49,603 bases of DNA, taken from contig CAZSUZ010000009.1 of assembly GCA_964610165.1 (NCBI GenBank), forward strand, positions 1-49,603. The letters run 5' to 3'. The notes under the pieces were generated by a model. The model had not been told where the DNA came from. It worked only from the letters and a program-made list of their open reading frames with translations, and did no database searches. This document shows positions 23,017 through 32,447 of the stretch, one piece after another (within the stretch, counting starts at the first letter, position 1; each line of letters starts with the position of its first letter). Source of the DNA: MFZZ01 sp964610165. GTDB taxonomy: Bacteria > Patescibacteriota > Microgenomatia > UBA1406 > GWC2-37-13. A program made the translations under genes and the position numbers.

Positions 23017-25380
23017 TTATACAAAAATTACCATTTTTGGTATAAAAGAACTATTTGGAATTGCAAATGTAGCAGGTGAGTTTTGATTATTATATTCTGT
23101 TGTGATCCAATCTGGGTTTTTTTCCTCCGCCACTATTTTAATTTCATCCATTAATCCATCGAAAAAAGACTGTGCTGTTGCATTATATGCGCCTATTTTA
23201 AAACCGCTAGCACTGTCATATATGCTTGTTGGAAGCCCAGTTCCGCCTCCTATATCAACTCCATTTACATATATTCTGGCTTCTCCTGCTGAGGCATCAT
23301 AAATCATAGCTATATGATACCAAGTGCTAAGGGTTGGCGTAAAAGAAGCATTTACATTAACAACAGAAGTTCCGTTATTAGATGCGTAAAATTGAAGATT
23401 ATCACCTGTATCGTTCCAAAGCAATAAATAACTAGAAGAGGGGCTCGATTCGTATTTTCCAACCATCGCCATCTCTCCCCCCGTTAAAGACTCCCATTTA
23501 AACCATCCAGAAATTGTTATGTCTCCAGTAACAGATAGCGAGGTGTTATCCGTTTTACTTAAATATTCAGAATTAGTTGATTCAAAATCAGCGGCCACAC
23601 CCAACTTTCCTACTCCTGACGATGTTGTATTATTATCTGTTAAATCGTTAGAATTACTTGTTGAGTCAATTCTTGATCCAGATATTTCTTGCAAATGCCA
23701 CACCCCTTTATGGTTGGCATCCCATACTTGATGAGCTCCAAACGCTTCATTTTCTACAAGTGGGGCTGGAGATGCATTATCATAATGAACATAGAAATCT
23801 GTATTTACAGAATAGTAAAGACTATTAATTTTTACCCATATTTCAGTTGTTTGATTTATATCATCCCATGTAACTATTTCATGTGCAAGTCTATCCTCGC
23901 CACTTGAATCAACAGAGAAACGAATGTCACTTCCCCCTATGATTGCTGCAATTTCTTTATTTGTTAATACTTGATTAAACACTGCTACATCATCAATAAT
24001 TGCATTAGAAAAAAAACCTAAACTATTTCTACTTCCAATAGAAAAAAAATTATCATTTAATGTTCCAGAACCTGTTGTTCCTGTTCCTATAAGTTTTCCA
24101 TTTACATATAATTCCGTATTACCAGAAGCATCTCTTGTTACTGCAAGATGGGTCCAACTTGATGTTCCTAATACCATATTATGGTAAATATAGCTATCTC
24201 CTGAATCGACTACAATTCTTTTTACACCTGCTGAATCTTGATAGTCTATATCAAGTCTTTTTTGGGCCCCTGTATTAGAACAATGAGAAGCAAGAGCATA
24301 TGACGCACCTGTTCCTGGTTCAGCATTTAGTTTTATCCACCCCATTATTGTTATAGCAGCATTTCCATCAATGTTTAAATCGGTAGAGATGTTTAAATAT
24401 TTATTTGTATTACCTGTTCCGTAGTCTGCTCCACCTGCAAATTTACCACTTCCTTCACCAACAGTATTATTATTGGTCAAAGTATGTCCATTTCCAGATG
24501 AATCAGTAGTAAGGGCTCCAGATTCTAGCTGATAATAAGCAGTTAAAGCCGAATGATTAATAAGACTATTTCTATTAATTTCTTGGCCTTGTGAGTATGT
24601 CCATATTTCAGATAAAAAATTATCTTCTGTTAAAAGAATAGGAATATTGGTTAAGTTTGAAGATCCTGAAACTTTAGCTGAGTCAATAGATATTTTATGT
24701 TTTTTGTTCCATGTATTATTTTCAGTTAGATCAATGGCATCTGGATACTGTGTTATAAAAATTGGAGATCCTGAAGCTGTTAAATTATAAGTATTAGAAG
24801 AGCTATCAGTATATGAGTTGTTTAAAACCCAATTTCCTTGAAGTCCAGATATATCAGAAGGAGTATCAACGTTCATATCTATTCTGATCTGGGCTTGTGT
24901 ACGGGCCACGTTCCAGACACGGGCATTTCGAATTAAACCATCAAAATAATTACCATTATAGTCTCCCCCACGACCAACAGCAAAACTTGCTCCTGTTGCA
25001 CTAACAGTTCCAGTAACAGATACTTCTTTATCTAATTCTCCATTAATATATAAACGTAATTTTTGAGACGATTGATCGTAAACCCCTGCAACATGAGTAA
25101 ACACATTGGGGTCAATTAGCGTATTTGATACTCCTGTTCCAACATTTAAACCATTTAATTCAAAATATATTTTATTTGTATAATATACAAGTGTTTTGTA
25201 AATGGTAGCCAGAGCATCTACTTTCCCCATAATATATTGAAACCCTGTATTTGTTTCTGGTTTTATCCATGCTTCCCATGTTTGGCTTCCAGCAATTTCT
25301 AAATTGGGACAAGAAGCATCTGCAATAGAGGCATATTGTGAAGAACTTGCTTCTAAATCAAGTGAGTGTGTTGCTGACAT
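23017..25380 (-). CDS. LamG-repeat adhesin or tail-fibre protein (787 aa)
   Basis: Three concanavalin/LamG-like beta-sandwich domains are visible at about 5-200, 275-485 and 560-765. Each has a 'GNGxxxxxxxxxxWxxxx' strand pattern and WxHxAxxYD or WTHLAVTRD motifs. Between domains one and two the segment WNKKHKISIDSAKVSGSSNL begins a DUF2341-type sugar-binding domain that resumes with DIRFSVDSSG...WVKI...YVHYDN after the second LamG. The second LamG is thus inserted into the DUF2341 domain. Such proteins bind host surface glycans. It lies downstream of tail proteins. Confidence 0.8.
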   Translation of the reverse strand: MSATHSLDLEASSSQYASIADASCPNLEIAGSQTWEAWIKPETNTGFQYIMGKVDALATIYKTLVYYTNKIYFELNGLNVGTGVSNTLIDPNVFTHVAGVYDQSSQKLRLYINGELDKEVSVTGTVSATGASFAVGRGGDYNGNYFDGLIRNARVWNVARTQAQIRIDMNVDTPSDISGLQGNWVLNNSYTDSSSNTYNLTASGSPIFITQYPDAIDLTENNTWNKKHKISIDSAKVSGSSNLTNIPILLTEDNFLSEIWTYSQGQEINRNSLINHSALTAYYQLESGALTTDSSGNGHTLTNNNTVGEGSGKFAGGADYGTGNTNKYLNISTDLNIDGNAAITIMGWIKLNAEPGTGASYALASHCSNTGAQKRLDIDYQDSAGVKRIVVDSGDSYIYHNMVLGTSSWTHLAVTRDASGNTELYVNGKLIGTGTTGSGTLNDNFFSIGSRNSLGFFSNAIIDDVAVFNQVLTNKEIAAIIGGSDIRFSVDSSGEDRLAHEIVTWDDINQTTEIWVKINSLYYSVNTDFYVHYDNASPAPLVENEAFGAHQVWDANHKGVWHLQEISGSRIDSTSNSNDLTDNNTTSSGVGKLGVAADFESTNSEYLSKTDNTSLSVTGDITISGWFKWESLTGGEMAMVGKYESSPSSSYLLLWNDTGDNLQFYASNNGTSVVNVNASFTPTLSTWYHIAMIYDASAGEARIYVNGVDIGGGTGLPTSIYDSASGFKIGAYNATAQSFFDGLMDEIKIVAEEKNPDWITTEYNNQNSPATFAIPNSSFIPKMVIFV

Positions 25381-25382
25381 AA

Positions 25383-26216
25383 TTATGGTTTTCTAAATTC
25401 TAATCGGACAATAAGTCCTTGTGGGGGAGTAGTTGAAACAGCATCTACATCAATTCTTAATAAATCATTTGTTACGACATCATCGTTTGAAGTATTAATA
25501 ACAGCAGGTGTTGCAGCAGTATCAGATCCAGTTTCTCCTGAATCGATGGTAAGCTTTGTAGATAATATATCTGTTGTATCTGTTACATTGTGAATCTGAA
25601 TATCAGTTGTGCCTGTTGTTCCTGCCGTAATTACTCGTGCGTGAACTGAAAATAATGCAGTTCCATTTAATTCTTTTGGAATAGTTAAATAAAATTTTCC
25701 ATCACCAGTTGTTATATTTGTTGTTCCTTCAACTACATATAAAATGAGGCTTGAAGGCTTAATAACAGTCCCTGTTCCGTTTCCCGCCAAATCTAAATCT
25801 CCATTTGTTGTTTCTGCAACAACAGAATCAGTAGTCATAGAATCTGCAATGATATCCGAATGTGTTCCATCTGTATTATGGTCTACTAGAGCCCAATCTC
25901 TTAAGTCATTCCAATGGGTTATTGATATAACCTCTTCTACTTGTGCTCCTGAATTGTGGGCCTGTGCAGAAGATCCTCCTAGTCCACGAGCTACTCCTTC
26001 AATACTACTTCCATTAATAGAAGTAAAAGAGATATACTCTCTATTACTTGTTGTGATACCTCCAGCACCATCTGTTCTATCTATAACAAGAACTCCTGGT
26101 GCTTGTAAACCAGTTACACTTGAAAGAACAATTGTTACATCGGCATCTGTAATACTACCATTTAAAGTTGTGTTAAAAGCATTAACTGTTGATGCTTTCC
26201 AAATTGTATTTGCCAT
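25383..26216 (-). CDS. Tail-fibre-type structural protein (277 aa)
   Basis: The start at 26216 (MANTIWKASTVNAFN) lies ten bases after the U-tract of a cassette hairpin. The product is rich in Thr, Ser, Gly and Asn in a beta-rich pattern, with conserved-looking phage segments DRTDGAGGITTSNREYISFTS and ARGLGGSSAQAHNSGAQVEE that recur in many tail-fibre or baseplate proteins. A C-terminal strand-rich portion ends LIVRLEFRKP. It lies three bases from the LamG protein, so they may form one fibre. Confidence 0.7.
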   Translation of the reverse strand: MANTIWKASTVNAFNTTLNGSITDADVTIVLSSVTGLQAPGVLVIDRTDGAGGITTSNREYISFTSINGSSIEGVARGLGGSSAQAHNSGAQVEEVISITHWNDLRDWALVDHNTDGTHSDIIADSMTTDSVVAETTNGDLDLAGNGTGTVIKPSSLILYVVEGTTNITTGDGKFYLTIPKELNGTALFSVHARVITAGTTGTTDIQIHNVTDTTDILSTKLTIDSGETGSDTAATPAVINTSNDDVVTNDLLRIDVDAVSTTPPQGLIVRLEFRKP

Positions 26217-26225
26217 ATTTTTACA

Positions 26226-26323
26226 TAAAAAAACCACTCATGTTTTTTTTGAGTGGTCAAACGCGGGTTATCCGCTAATTAACTTATATATACATTTCAC
26301 ATTACTAATATCTTATTTGTCAA
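26226..26323 (-). promoter_or_regulatory. Intergenic cassette, copy D
   Basis: TTGACA (26323-26318) and TTAGT (26308-26304) are nine bases apart. A TATATAAGTTAATTA stretch leads to a GCGG/CCGC hairpin (26263-26275), then ACCACTCA/GAGTGGT (26233-26257) and seven Ts, ending ten bases before the start at 26216. The AAGTTAATTAGCGG block is identical to that in copy A. Confidence 0.7.
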
Positions 26324-26327
26324 GCGA

Positions 26328-28274
26328 TTAAGATACATTCCAACTACTTGGAGAGTTACCTCTTGATTGTGGAATTGCAATTGTTTTTACACCCAACAAT
26401 TCATAATTATCAGAATTCCCTAACGTTCTAATTTCAATTTGAAAAATTCTTGAAGATTTATATATGAATGCGTGTTTTTGATAATCGAACTTTGCAGCAC
26501 TTGGTGTTCCTTGAGATGTTCCAAATTGAGTTATTCCAAAGCCGTCAATACCAAACCCAGAATTTCCTGCAACTTCTGATCCACTAATTGTAAAAGATTT
26601 TGCAGTAATAATATTTCCTGTTCTGTTTTCAATATAAATATTGACTGAAATATCTCCTCTAATAGCTCTAAAAGACATATACACTTCATTTATTGTTTTC
26701 ATTAATGTCCAATCTTTAAAGTCTTCACGCTTACTTCTAAAAATAGTTCTAATTGGAGTATTTTTATCGTCTAAATAGTTTGATGAAAATTCTGTAACAT
26801 AATTATCAGAAGAGTCTGCTGCAATAATCCTATCCATTCCGTTCTCATCAACATATTTTTCCCAGTCCGCAATACCAAAGGGTGTTTTCCATGGTCCATA
26901 AAAAGAAAGTCTTTCTCTATCAAAGATAATCGATTGCTTACTATTAGGAAATGATAATATGTATTTTTTATCATGATATATACCGCTAGCACTTGTTAAG
27001 TCGGCATCAGATAATGATTCAAAGAAAGGTCTAATTTTAGCAGAAATTTCATTTGCATTAATAACTGTTAATAGCTGTGGTTCGTAACGCAATATATATA
27101 TTCCTCGTCTATTAGAAAACATTAAATCATTTTCTACTGGAATAATTGATCTATGTGAGGAACAGCCTTGAGAAGCTGTTAAAAGTTTATATGTGGGATT
27201 TAAAATATAATAATCACCTGTTTGTATGTAACTTAATTGTAGTTCCCAAACAGAATTCTCTTTAAACACAACTAGTTTTTCTTGATATATGCCAAGTCCT
27301 GTGATGTGCTGTCCTGAATCTGGTTCTATTTCCACATCTCCTCCACCAGCATACCAGTCAAATCGCTCATGATCTGGCCAGCGACCAGATATAAGAACTT
27401 TAGTTGGTGCACCAGCAATACCTGCAAATATTAATCTATCTTGATATCTAATAACATATTTTGCTCGAGGTCCACCAGTTGTATTTTCTAAAGGAACAGT
27501 TCTAAAAGCATCTGGCGTATCATTCCCTACATCGTCGAAAGAAGTTACATTATAGTCCGTTCCACCAATCCATTTTTCATTACCAGATGATCCTCTATAA
27601 ATATTATATCCAACCAAATCTCCTGAAGCAGCTGAAATTGGAGCCCAATTTAACCTAATAACAGTCTGTGATAAGTCTTGCGGTAATGTAGGAAGAGAAA
27701 TTGGAACTGATCCAGTTGTTTCTCCACCAGATCTCCCCACCCCCGTTACTCTCCAAGACCATAAGCGAGGGCCTGATGCTGTTGAAAGCGTTGTCGCTAA
27801 CAATGAAGTTGGAGCAGAAATCGTTGCAAAACTAATTAGATTGGTGAAATTATATTTCACTAGTTCTCTATTGTTACTTACAATATATGCATTTCCACCC
27901 AATTGTGTATATTGAATTTTAGATCCAGATGGCCACGAAGCCCCAACTATATTAGTATAAGAACTTCCACTTTTTTTAGTAAGAAGTCCTGTATCTGTCA
28001 ATGCTAATACTTGAATGTTTTCTGAAGAATCTTTAATTACTCCAATTGACGTTGTAGATCCAGTTGGCCCAGCCATAAAATAGTTTTGTGAACCCCATCT
28101 TTTGGTTGGAACGCCAGAACCTGTTAATAGTAGATTTTCTGCTTGTGTCATCTCAGAGCCCTCAAGTTCATTTTCACGCAGTAATAGATTTAAACCTTTT
28201 CTCCAAGTGTCCCATGTAATAATGGATTCTCTTGGTGGGTTATATTTAGGAGTTTTTAATGATGTTATTGGCAT
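26328..28274 (-). CDS. Tail nozzle / tail tubular protein B-like protein (648 aa)
   Basis: The protein is beta-rich with several repeated strands. It contains NRRGIYILRYEPQLL and RYQDRLIFAGIAGAPT followed by SGRWPDHERFDWY, the pattern seen in podovirus nozzle proteins (T7 gp12, P22 gp10) where a propeller carries the short tail. A TSFDDVGNDTPD segment with nearby FN3-like strands (SAASGDLVGYNIYRG) lies before it. It is adjacent to a gp4/gp11-like adaptor, which is the expected order for these phages. Confidence 0.8.
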   Translation of the reverse strand: MPITSLKTPKYNPPRESIITWDTWRKGLNLLLRENELEGSEMTQAENLLLTGSGVPTKRWGSQNYFMAGPTGSTTSIGVIKDSSENIQVLALTDTGLLTKKSGSSYTNIVGASWPSGSKIQYTQLGGNAYIVSNNRELVKYNFTNLISFATISAPTSLLATTLSTASGPRLWSWRVTGVGRSGGETTGSVPISLPTLPQDLSQTVIRLNWAPISAASGDLVGYNIYRGSSGNEKWIGGTDYNVTSFDDVGNDTPDAFRTVPLENTTGGPRAKYVIRYQDRLIFAGIAGAPTKVLISGRWPDHERFDWYAGGGDVEIEPDSGQHITGLGIYQEKLVVFKENSVWELQLSYIQTGDYYILNPTYKLLTASQGCSSHRSIIPVENDLMFSNRRGIYILRYEPQLLTVINANEISAKIRPFFESLSDADLTSASGIYHDKKYILSFPNSKQSIIFDRERLSFYGPWKTPFGIADWEKYVDENGMDRIIAADSSDNYVTEFSSNYLDDKNTPIRTIFRSKREDFKDWTLMKTINEVYMSFRAIRGDISVNIYIENRTGNIITAKSFTISGSEVAGNSGFGIDGFGITQFGTSQGTPSAAKFDYQKHAFIYKSSRIFQIEIRTLGNSDNYELLGVKTIAIPQSRGNSPSSWNVS

Positions 28275-28289
28275 GATAGAGTAAAATCG

Positions 28290-28976
28290 TTAATCTCTTC
28301 CTACACGAAATCCGTGTCTTTTTAATGGAGCATTTTGTACATAATTTGGATTATTGTAAGAATTATATTTTGCTAAATTTTCATTTTCAATCATCATCAT
28401 TAGCCGTTCTCTAGCTTTTTGTTCTACTAATTGAAAACGTGCATCAGATCGAGCTTCAAAAATATAAGCAACAGTTCTATCAATCAGAAATTGTGAGTCA
28501 GGCACAACAGGTACTTGTCCTGGTGAAGCAAGTGATGTAGGCATTGAAAAATAAGGAATTTCAAGGGAAGCTCCTGATGTTAAATTAGCAGGATGAAATA
28601 TTACATTTTTTCCACTAGAAATATCTCCTCTTATAATGATGTATTGATCTGTTGATGTAAATTGCCCCCGTTGTTCGTCTATAACATCTGGGTATTCTGT
28701 TCTTGAGTCTTCAGATGTTCCGTGTAAAACAATTGGTCCTGATAGTTTTTCAAAGTCAAGTGGCAAAGCAACAGTTGCTTGAGACGTTCCTGTGATAGTT
28801 GGAAAATATGTTTTTTTCGCAGCTTCCCAATCATTGGCTTCAGACCACTCTTGAACTCCACGATTTAAATATTCTAACCACAAAGTGTATTCTGAACTGC
28901 TTGTTGCAGGTGCACCAGCTTCTTGATTAACTGTTGAAGCAACTTTTTTCATTATATCCTGGACTGTAAAACGCAT
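28290..28976 (-). CDS. Head-to-tail adaptor / tail tubular protein A-like protein (228 aa)
   Basis: The start at 28976 (MRFTVQDIMKKVAS) follows the U-tract of a cassette hairpin. The helical N-terminus with LWLEYLNRGVQEWSEANDWEAAKKTYFPTI resembles P22 gp4/T7 gp11-type adaptors, which have an N-terminal helical bundle and an insertion domain. The middle is a beta-sandwich and the C-terminus a basic tail with FRVGRD. Pairing with the nozzle gene supports it. Confidence 0.75.
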   Translation of the reverse strand: MRFTVQDIMKKVASTVNQEAGAPATSSSEYTLWLEYLNRGVQEWSEANDWEAAKKTYFPTITGTSQATVALPLDFEKLSGPIVLHGTSEDSRTEYPDVIDEQRGQFTSTDQYIIIRGDISSGKNVIFHPANLTSGASLEIPYFSMPTSLASPGQVPVVPDSQFLIDRTVAYIFEARSDARFQLVEQKARERLMMMIENENLAKYNSYNNPNYVQNAPLKRHGFRVGRD

Positions 28977-28989
28977 ATTTATATGGCAC

Positions 28990-29087
28990 AAAAAAAGACC
29001 ACCCTTTAAAACAGGTGGTCGAATGGCTGTGCTAGCCTATTCAACTTGTATAAATCGATTACATCAGACTAAAACATAATTTGTCAA
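28990..29087 (-). promoter_or_regulatory. Intergenic cassette, copy E
   Basis: TTGACA (29087-29082) and TTAGT (29072-29068) are nine bases apart. A TATACAAGTT block leads to the GGCT-AGCAC-AGCC hairpin (29025-29037) and the GACCACC/GGTGGTC hairpin (28997-29020), followed by a run of seven Ts. It separates the glycan island from the tail adaptor. Confidence 0.7.
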
Positions 29088-29089
29088 TG

Positions 29090-29821
29090 TTATTTTAAAT
29101 AACCTACGTTTGGCCATTTATTTTCTTTCTTAAGTTGTTCCAAACGTTCTTGATATTTTCCATTAAATAAGACATGCTTAGAGTCCCATTCTTCCTGACC
29201 TCCAAAATCTTCTCTCCCATGACGTACAGTGAAACTTTCGTTGGTCTGATCCAAATAAAATTTAAAACCTGCTGCATCCATCCTGGCATCCACCTGTAGT
29301 TGATCCCCTCCATATCCGAGGAAATCGAGATGCTCGTCCATTCCCCCAACTTTAAAGACTGCTTCTTTTGGTATTGCACAGAAATTCCACTCAGCGTCTT
29401 GAGGAAAGCATTCATAAAACGTTCCATGCTCGTCTGTTTTTCTTGGGTCGGACCAGATTTTAACCAAAGGCTTACCCCACTTATCAACGGATTCATATTG
29501 ATCTCCCACTCCAGATACAATTGCTTTTGTTTTTTCATAATTATTCCAAAATTTTTCTAATGCATCGGGCTTAGCATAGATCCAGTCTTGCCAAGAAACG
29601 ATAAGCTCTCCTTTTGCTTCCTTAAATAATTTATTATATATCCTATTGAGGCTCCAGAAACCTCCAGTAAAATCATCATTGACCCACTTTGCTTCTAGAT
29701 AGTTGGGATTTTCTTTAGATCCAATCAGCCATTCAAATTCTTTGAACGTTTGTTTGCTTAAAGCTTGTGACACTATTTTTAATCCTTCTGGTCTAATTGT
29801 TGGTGTAATGACTGTAATCAT
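29090..29821 (-). CDS. GT-A fold (family 2-like) glycosyltransferase
   Basis: The N-terminus MITVITPTIRPEGL and the following ALSKQTFKEFEW match family 2 transferases. The donor-site region is GELIVSWQDWIYA, with the DxD position occupied by an atypical QDW, and the acceptor region is GMDEHLDFLGYGGDQLQVD. It is expected to transfer a sugar from a nucleotide donor to a glycan or virion protein. The start is coupled to the next gene by a four-base overlap. It lies at the downstream edge of the glycan island. Confidence 0.8.
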   Translation of the reverse strand: MITVITPTIRPEGLKIVSQALSKQTFKEFEWLIGSKENPNYLEAKWVNDDFTGGFWSLNRIYNKLFKEAKGELIVSWQDWIYAKPDALEKFWNNYEKTKAIVSGVGDQYESVDKWGKPLVKIWSDPRKTDEHGTFYECFPQDAEWNFCAIPKEAVFKVGGMDEHLDFLGYGGDQLQVDARMDAAGFKFYLDQTNESFTVRHGREDFGGQEEWDSKHVLFNGKYQERLEQLKKENKWPNVGYLK

Positions 29822-30420
29822 ATTTCTCCTTTTCTTGGCAACCTATTATTTTTATTATAATAATTGGTTAATGTTTGAGGATCATAACCCCACTTGTCTA
29901 TGAATCGTTGTTTATTTTCTATAAAAAACTCATTATGATCTGGAAACGTATGTAATGTTCTTCCACCACCATCAACATTTTTAACTTCTACTTCTTCGAC
30001 TGCTTTCATTGGAATATCTGCATTTCTTAGTTCGTTCATTAAGTCGTCATCATCAAAATAAGATATTCTATACCTTTCGTCAAGTCCTTCAATTCTCTCA
30101 TATACCCATCTTGGTAAACAGAAACAACAACCCCAAAAATCTTGTTTCTCTCCGCTAACAATAGGAGATGTTACAAAATTTGGATCACAAAGGGATCGAA
30201 CTTCGCCACGAGTTAAAACAAGATCATCATTCATAACAACTAAGTAGTCACCATGTGCTGCTCGTAAGCCTCGATTAATTGGAATGGCATAACCCTCTTT
30301 AACATTTGACGAAATAATAATTTCATCATATCCTCTAAGAGAATCTGTTAATCTTTGTAGTATTTCTGGCTTACCAGGATCTGATTCGTAATAAGGAATT
30401 ATGATTGATACTTTGTTCAT
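29818..30420 (-). CDS. Glycosyltransferase family 2 protein
   Basis: The 200-residue protein starts MNKVSIIIPYYES, has the donor site GDYLVVMNDDLVL (DD) and continues with a typical acceptor region GLDERYRISYFDDDD. Family 2 enzymes use nucleotide sugars. It overlaps both neighbours by four bases (ATGA), so the block is translated together. It is shorter than many family members (about 250-300) but the catalytic segments are all present. Confidence 0.85.
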   Translation of the reverse strand: MNKVSIIIPYYESDPGKPEILQRLTDSLRGYDEIIISSNVKEGYAIPINRGLRAAHGDYLVVMNDDLVLTRGEVRSLCDPNFVTSPIVSGEKQDFWGCCFCLPRWVYERIEGLDERYRISYFDDDDLMNELRNADIPMKAVEEVEVKNVDGGGRTLHTFPDHNEFFIENKQRFIDKWGYDPQTLTNYYNKNNRLPRKGEI

Positions 30421-30617
30421 ATGAAACGTTTATAATGATTTTTCCAACAATAATCGCAGTTACCATGAAGCCATCTATGAATCTTAACATTTATTTTTGC
30501 TTTTAATGACTCTTTCCAATATTTATGAGTAAATTGTTTAAAAAATAATTTTATTTCTATTGATATCTTCCAATAGTAATGATGTCTTTTATTATAAAGT
30601 TTTTTAAAATATTTCAT
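30417..30617 (-). CDS. Small basic protein in the glycan operon (66 aa)
   Basis: The frame overlaps the genes on both sides by four bases. The product is highly basic and aromatic-rich (MKYFKKLYNKRHHYYWK) with a C-terminal NCDYCWKNH that could bind zinc through two Cys and two His. No family was recognised. The overlaps on both sides support real translation. Confidence 0.55.
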   Translation of the reverse strand: MKYFKKLYNKRHHYYWKISIEIKLFFKQFTHKYWKESLKAKINVKIHRWLHGNCDYCWKNHYKRFI

Positions 30618-30835
30618 ACTTTTATTACTTCTAATAATTGTTTATAAAAAAAATCTCCGTTAGAACTTGAATAATTCATGCCATTGTTTGTACTATAAAT
30701 CCCTAATTCTTCTTTAAATTTATCTGCCTGCCAGTCAGCATCAGAAAGAGCTGTTGCTTTAACCGTGTATCTTATATTATTAATTTCTGCTTCTCCTTGT
30801 TTTCTATAACGTATTAAATATGTGTATTCATTCAT
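30614..30835 (-). CDS. Small hypothetical protein (73 aa)
   Basis: The ATG at 30835 overlaps the stop of the methyltransferase gene (ATGA), so I chose it over the in-frame ATG at 30859. The product MNEYTYLIRYRKQGEAE has a beta-alpha pattern and ends LLEVIKV. It lies in the same coupled run. Function unknown. Confidence 0.6.
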   Translation of the reverse strand: MNEYTYLIRYRKQGEAEINNIRYTVKATALSDADWQADKFKEELGIYSTNNGMNYSSSNGDFFYKQLLEVIKV

Positions 30836-31383
30836 TTGCTTGCTGATGCTATAAGACAACCCATATCGTGAGCCTCAAACACTTGTGAAATTGTAATATT
30901 TCTAAATCCTATTTTTTCTAATAATTCCTTTAATGATGTCTTTGTAAATGCAGACTTATGAATTTCCCCCTCATGTGCATGTGTTCCATAGATAATCGAT
31001 TGTAAGCCATTGTTCCCCTCAAAAGTAGTATATACAGAACTTTCTATTGGTTGCATGTTTTCAAATCTAATAACTTGTCTTGCTGCCCATTCAATATCTG
31101 GAACATTTAATGTAATCTTCCCGTTTACTTGAAGTTTATTGTACCACAGTTTTAATATAGATAAAATATCACGATGAGAAATATGTTCAAGAAGATGTGA
31201 GGCGTAGATATGTTCTAAATAATTATCTTCAACTTCTTTTAATTTGGTTGCATCCATCTTAAGAACTTCAGGATGATCTATAAATAAATCTACAAGTTGC
31301 CAATTTTCATAGTCTGACATTACTTCTAAATGTTGTGGATGTATTGGGGGCATTGCTGATCCCAAACATAATTTTCTTTTCAT
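30832..31383 (-). CDS. SAM-dependent methyltransferase-like protein (183 aa)
   Basis: The pattern LCLGSAMPPIHP at the N-terminus and IYASHLLEHISHRDIL match motifs I and the post-motif of class I (Methyltransf_11-like) enzymes. Motif I is degenerate (GSAMPP for GxGxG). LWYNKLQVNGKITLNVPDI follows as the core strand. In the context of five sugar enzymes it probably methylates a glycan residue. It is about 30 residues shorter than typical members. Confidence 0.7.
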   Translation of the reverse strand: MKRKLCLGSAMPPIHPQHLEVMSDYENWQLVDLFIDHPEVLKMDATKLKEVEDNYLEHIYASHLLEHISHRDILSILKLWYNKLQVNGKITLNVPDIEWAARQVIRFENMQPIESSVYTTFEGNNGLQSIIYGTHAHEGEIHKSAFTKTSLKELLEKIGFRNITISQVFEAHDMGCLIASASK

Positions 31384-31395
31384 AATCTTTACACA

Positions 31396-32247
31396 TTACT
31401 TAAAGCAACTTAATATTCCAGCTTTAAGCTTATCGAAATAGTAATATTCATTCCATATGTCACAGCGCAACAATTCAAACAGTTTGGGATTATCAAATTC
31501 AATTTCTACAGGCCTGCCACATGCCCGAGCCTCTAGAACAGCGCGCTCGCCACCACCATTAATATCAGCAGGAATATAAACTTTTTCTGCTGCATTATAT
31601 ATTTTTGCGAGTTGCTCTGCTTCCACCATGTCAGATATCATAACCCCATTTGTTAGCAGAGTGTTCATTATTCTGCCAGATTCATTCATGTTTTCTTTCT
31701 GCACCTCTCCAACGGCTAACTTATATCCTCCTTTTTCTATTAATTTATCTTGTCTTTTCCAATTGGAAAAAGATCCAACTGTTATCCAATCCCATATAAA
31801 AATAGGATTAACTTCTGGTTTATATATTTCTGTGTTAACTCCAAATGCGTGTACTACGTTTGGATGAGACATTATTTGTGGTAGATACCATTCTGTTTCA
31901 TAAAAAAGAACATCGTAAGTATATTCTTCTTTTGGAGGAAAGGAATTACCCGCTATACATAGACCAATTGGAGTCTGCTCAGCACCATCTTTTTTTATAA
32001 ATTCATGCATTAAATAATCAACGGGACTATTAAAAGCGCCCCATCCTAAAATAAAATCATATTTGTCTATTGGGTACAAAGATGCAGTTCCGAAAAGGGA
32101 GTTGCTTTTATATTTTTTATCTATATAATCTTGAATGTTTAATTTTTCTATTTCAAACCCATCTTTTTCTAATATATTTAAAGCAGCCCAAAGCCCATCT
32201 TTCCAAAGATGTGGATATTTATGATCGTAAACAAATAGTATCTTCAT
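31396..32247 (-). CDS. Glycosyltransferase family 4-like protein (283 aa)
   Basis: The N-terminal half is a GT-B-type Rossmann domain (MKILFVYDHKYPHLWKDGL), and the C-terminal half has WDWITVGSFSNWKRQD, then YIPADINGGGERAVLEARACG, the donor-binding loop and E-x7-E region of family 4. It is shorter than a full GT-B enzyme (about 350-400). It overlaps the small gene upstream by four bases. Confidence 0.8.
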   Translation of the reverse strand: MKILFVYDHKYPHLWKDGLWAALNILEKDGFEIEKLNIQDYIDKKYKSNSLFGTASLYPIDKYDFILGWGAFNSPVDYLMHEFIKKDGAEQTPIGLCIAGNSFPPKEEYTYDVLFYETEWYLPQIMSHPNVVHAFGVNTEIYKPEVNPIFIWDWITVGSFSNWKRQDKLIEKGGYKLAVGEVQKENMNESGRIMNTLLTNGVMISDMVEAEQLAKIYNAAEKVYIPADINGGGERAVLEARACGRPVEIEFDNPKLFELLRCDIWNEYYYFDKLKAGILSCFK

Positions 32248-32447
32248 ATATTTCTTTCTTCTTTAGACACCTGTGGTACCCCATAATGATAATATATTCC
32301 ATGCCAAATTCCTGTGAACCCAGATAAGTTTTGAGTGTGTCTCAAGTTATTTGGTTGTAAATAGTCGGGAACATCAAATTGAAACAATTCATTACTTCCA
32401 TTTTTAGCTTCAACAATTTGATTTTCAGTAGGTCTGTATTTTTCCAT
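32244..32447 (-). CDS. Small hypothetical protein (67 aa)
   Basis: The gene overlaps the GT4-like gene by four bases and begins at the last base of the preceding gene's stop. The product has MEKYRPTENQIVEAKNG followed by an aromatic-rich region WHGIYYHYGVP. No family was recognised. Its place in the coupled run suggests a role in the same glycan pathway or its folding. Confidence 0.55.
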   Translation of the reverse strand: MEKYRPTENQIVEAKNGSNELFQFDVPDYLQPNNLRHTQNLSGFTGIWHGIYYHYGVPQVSKEERNI

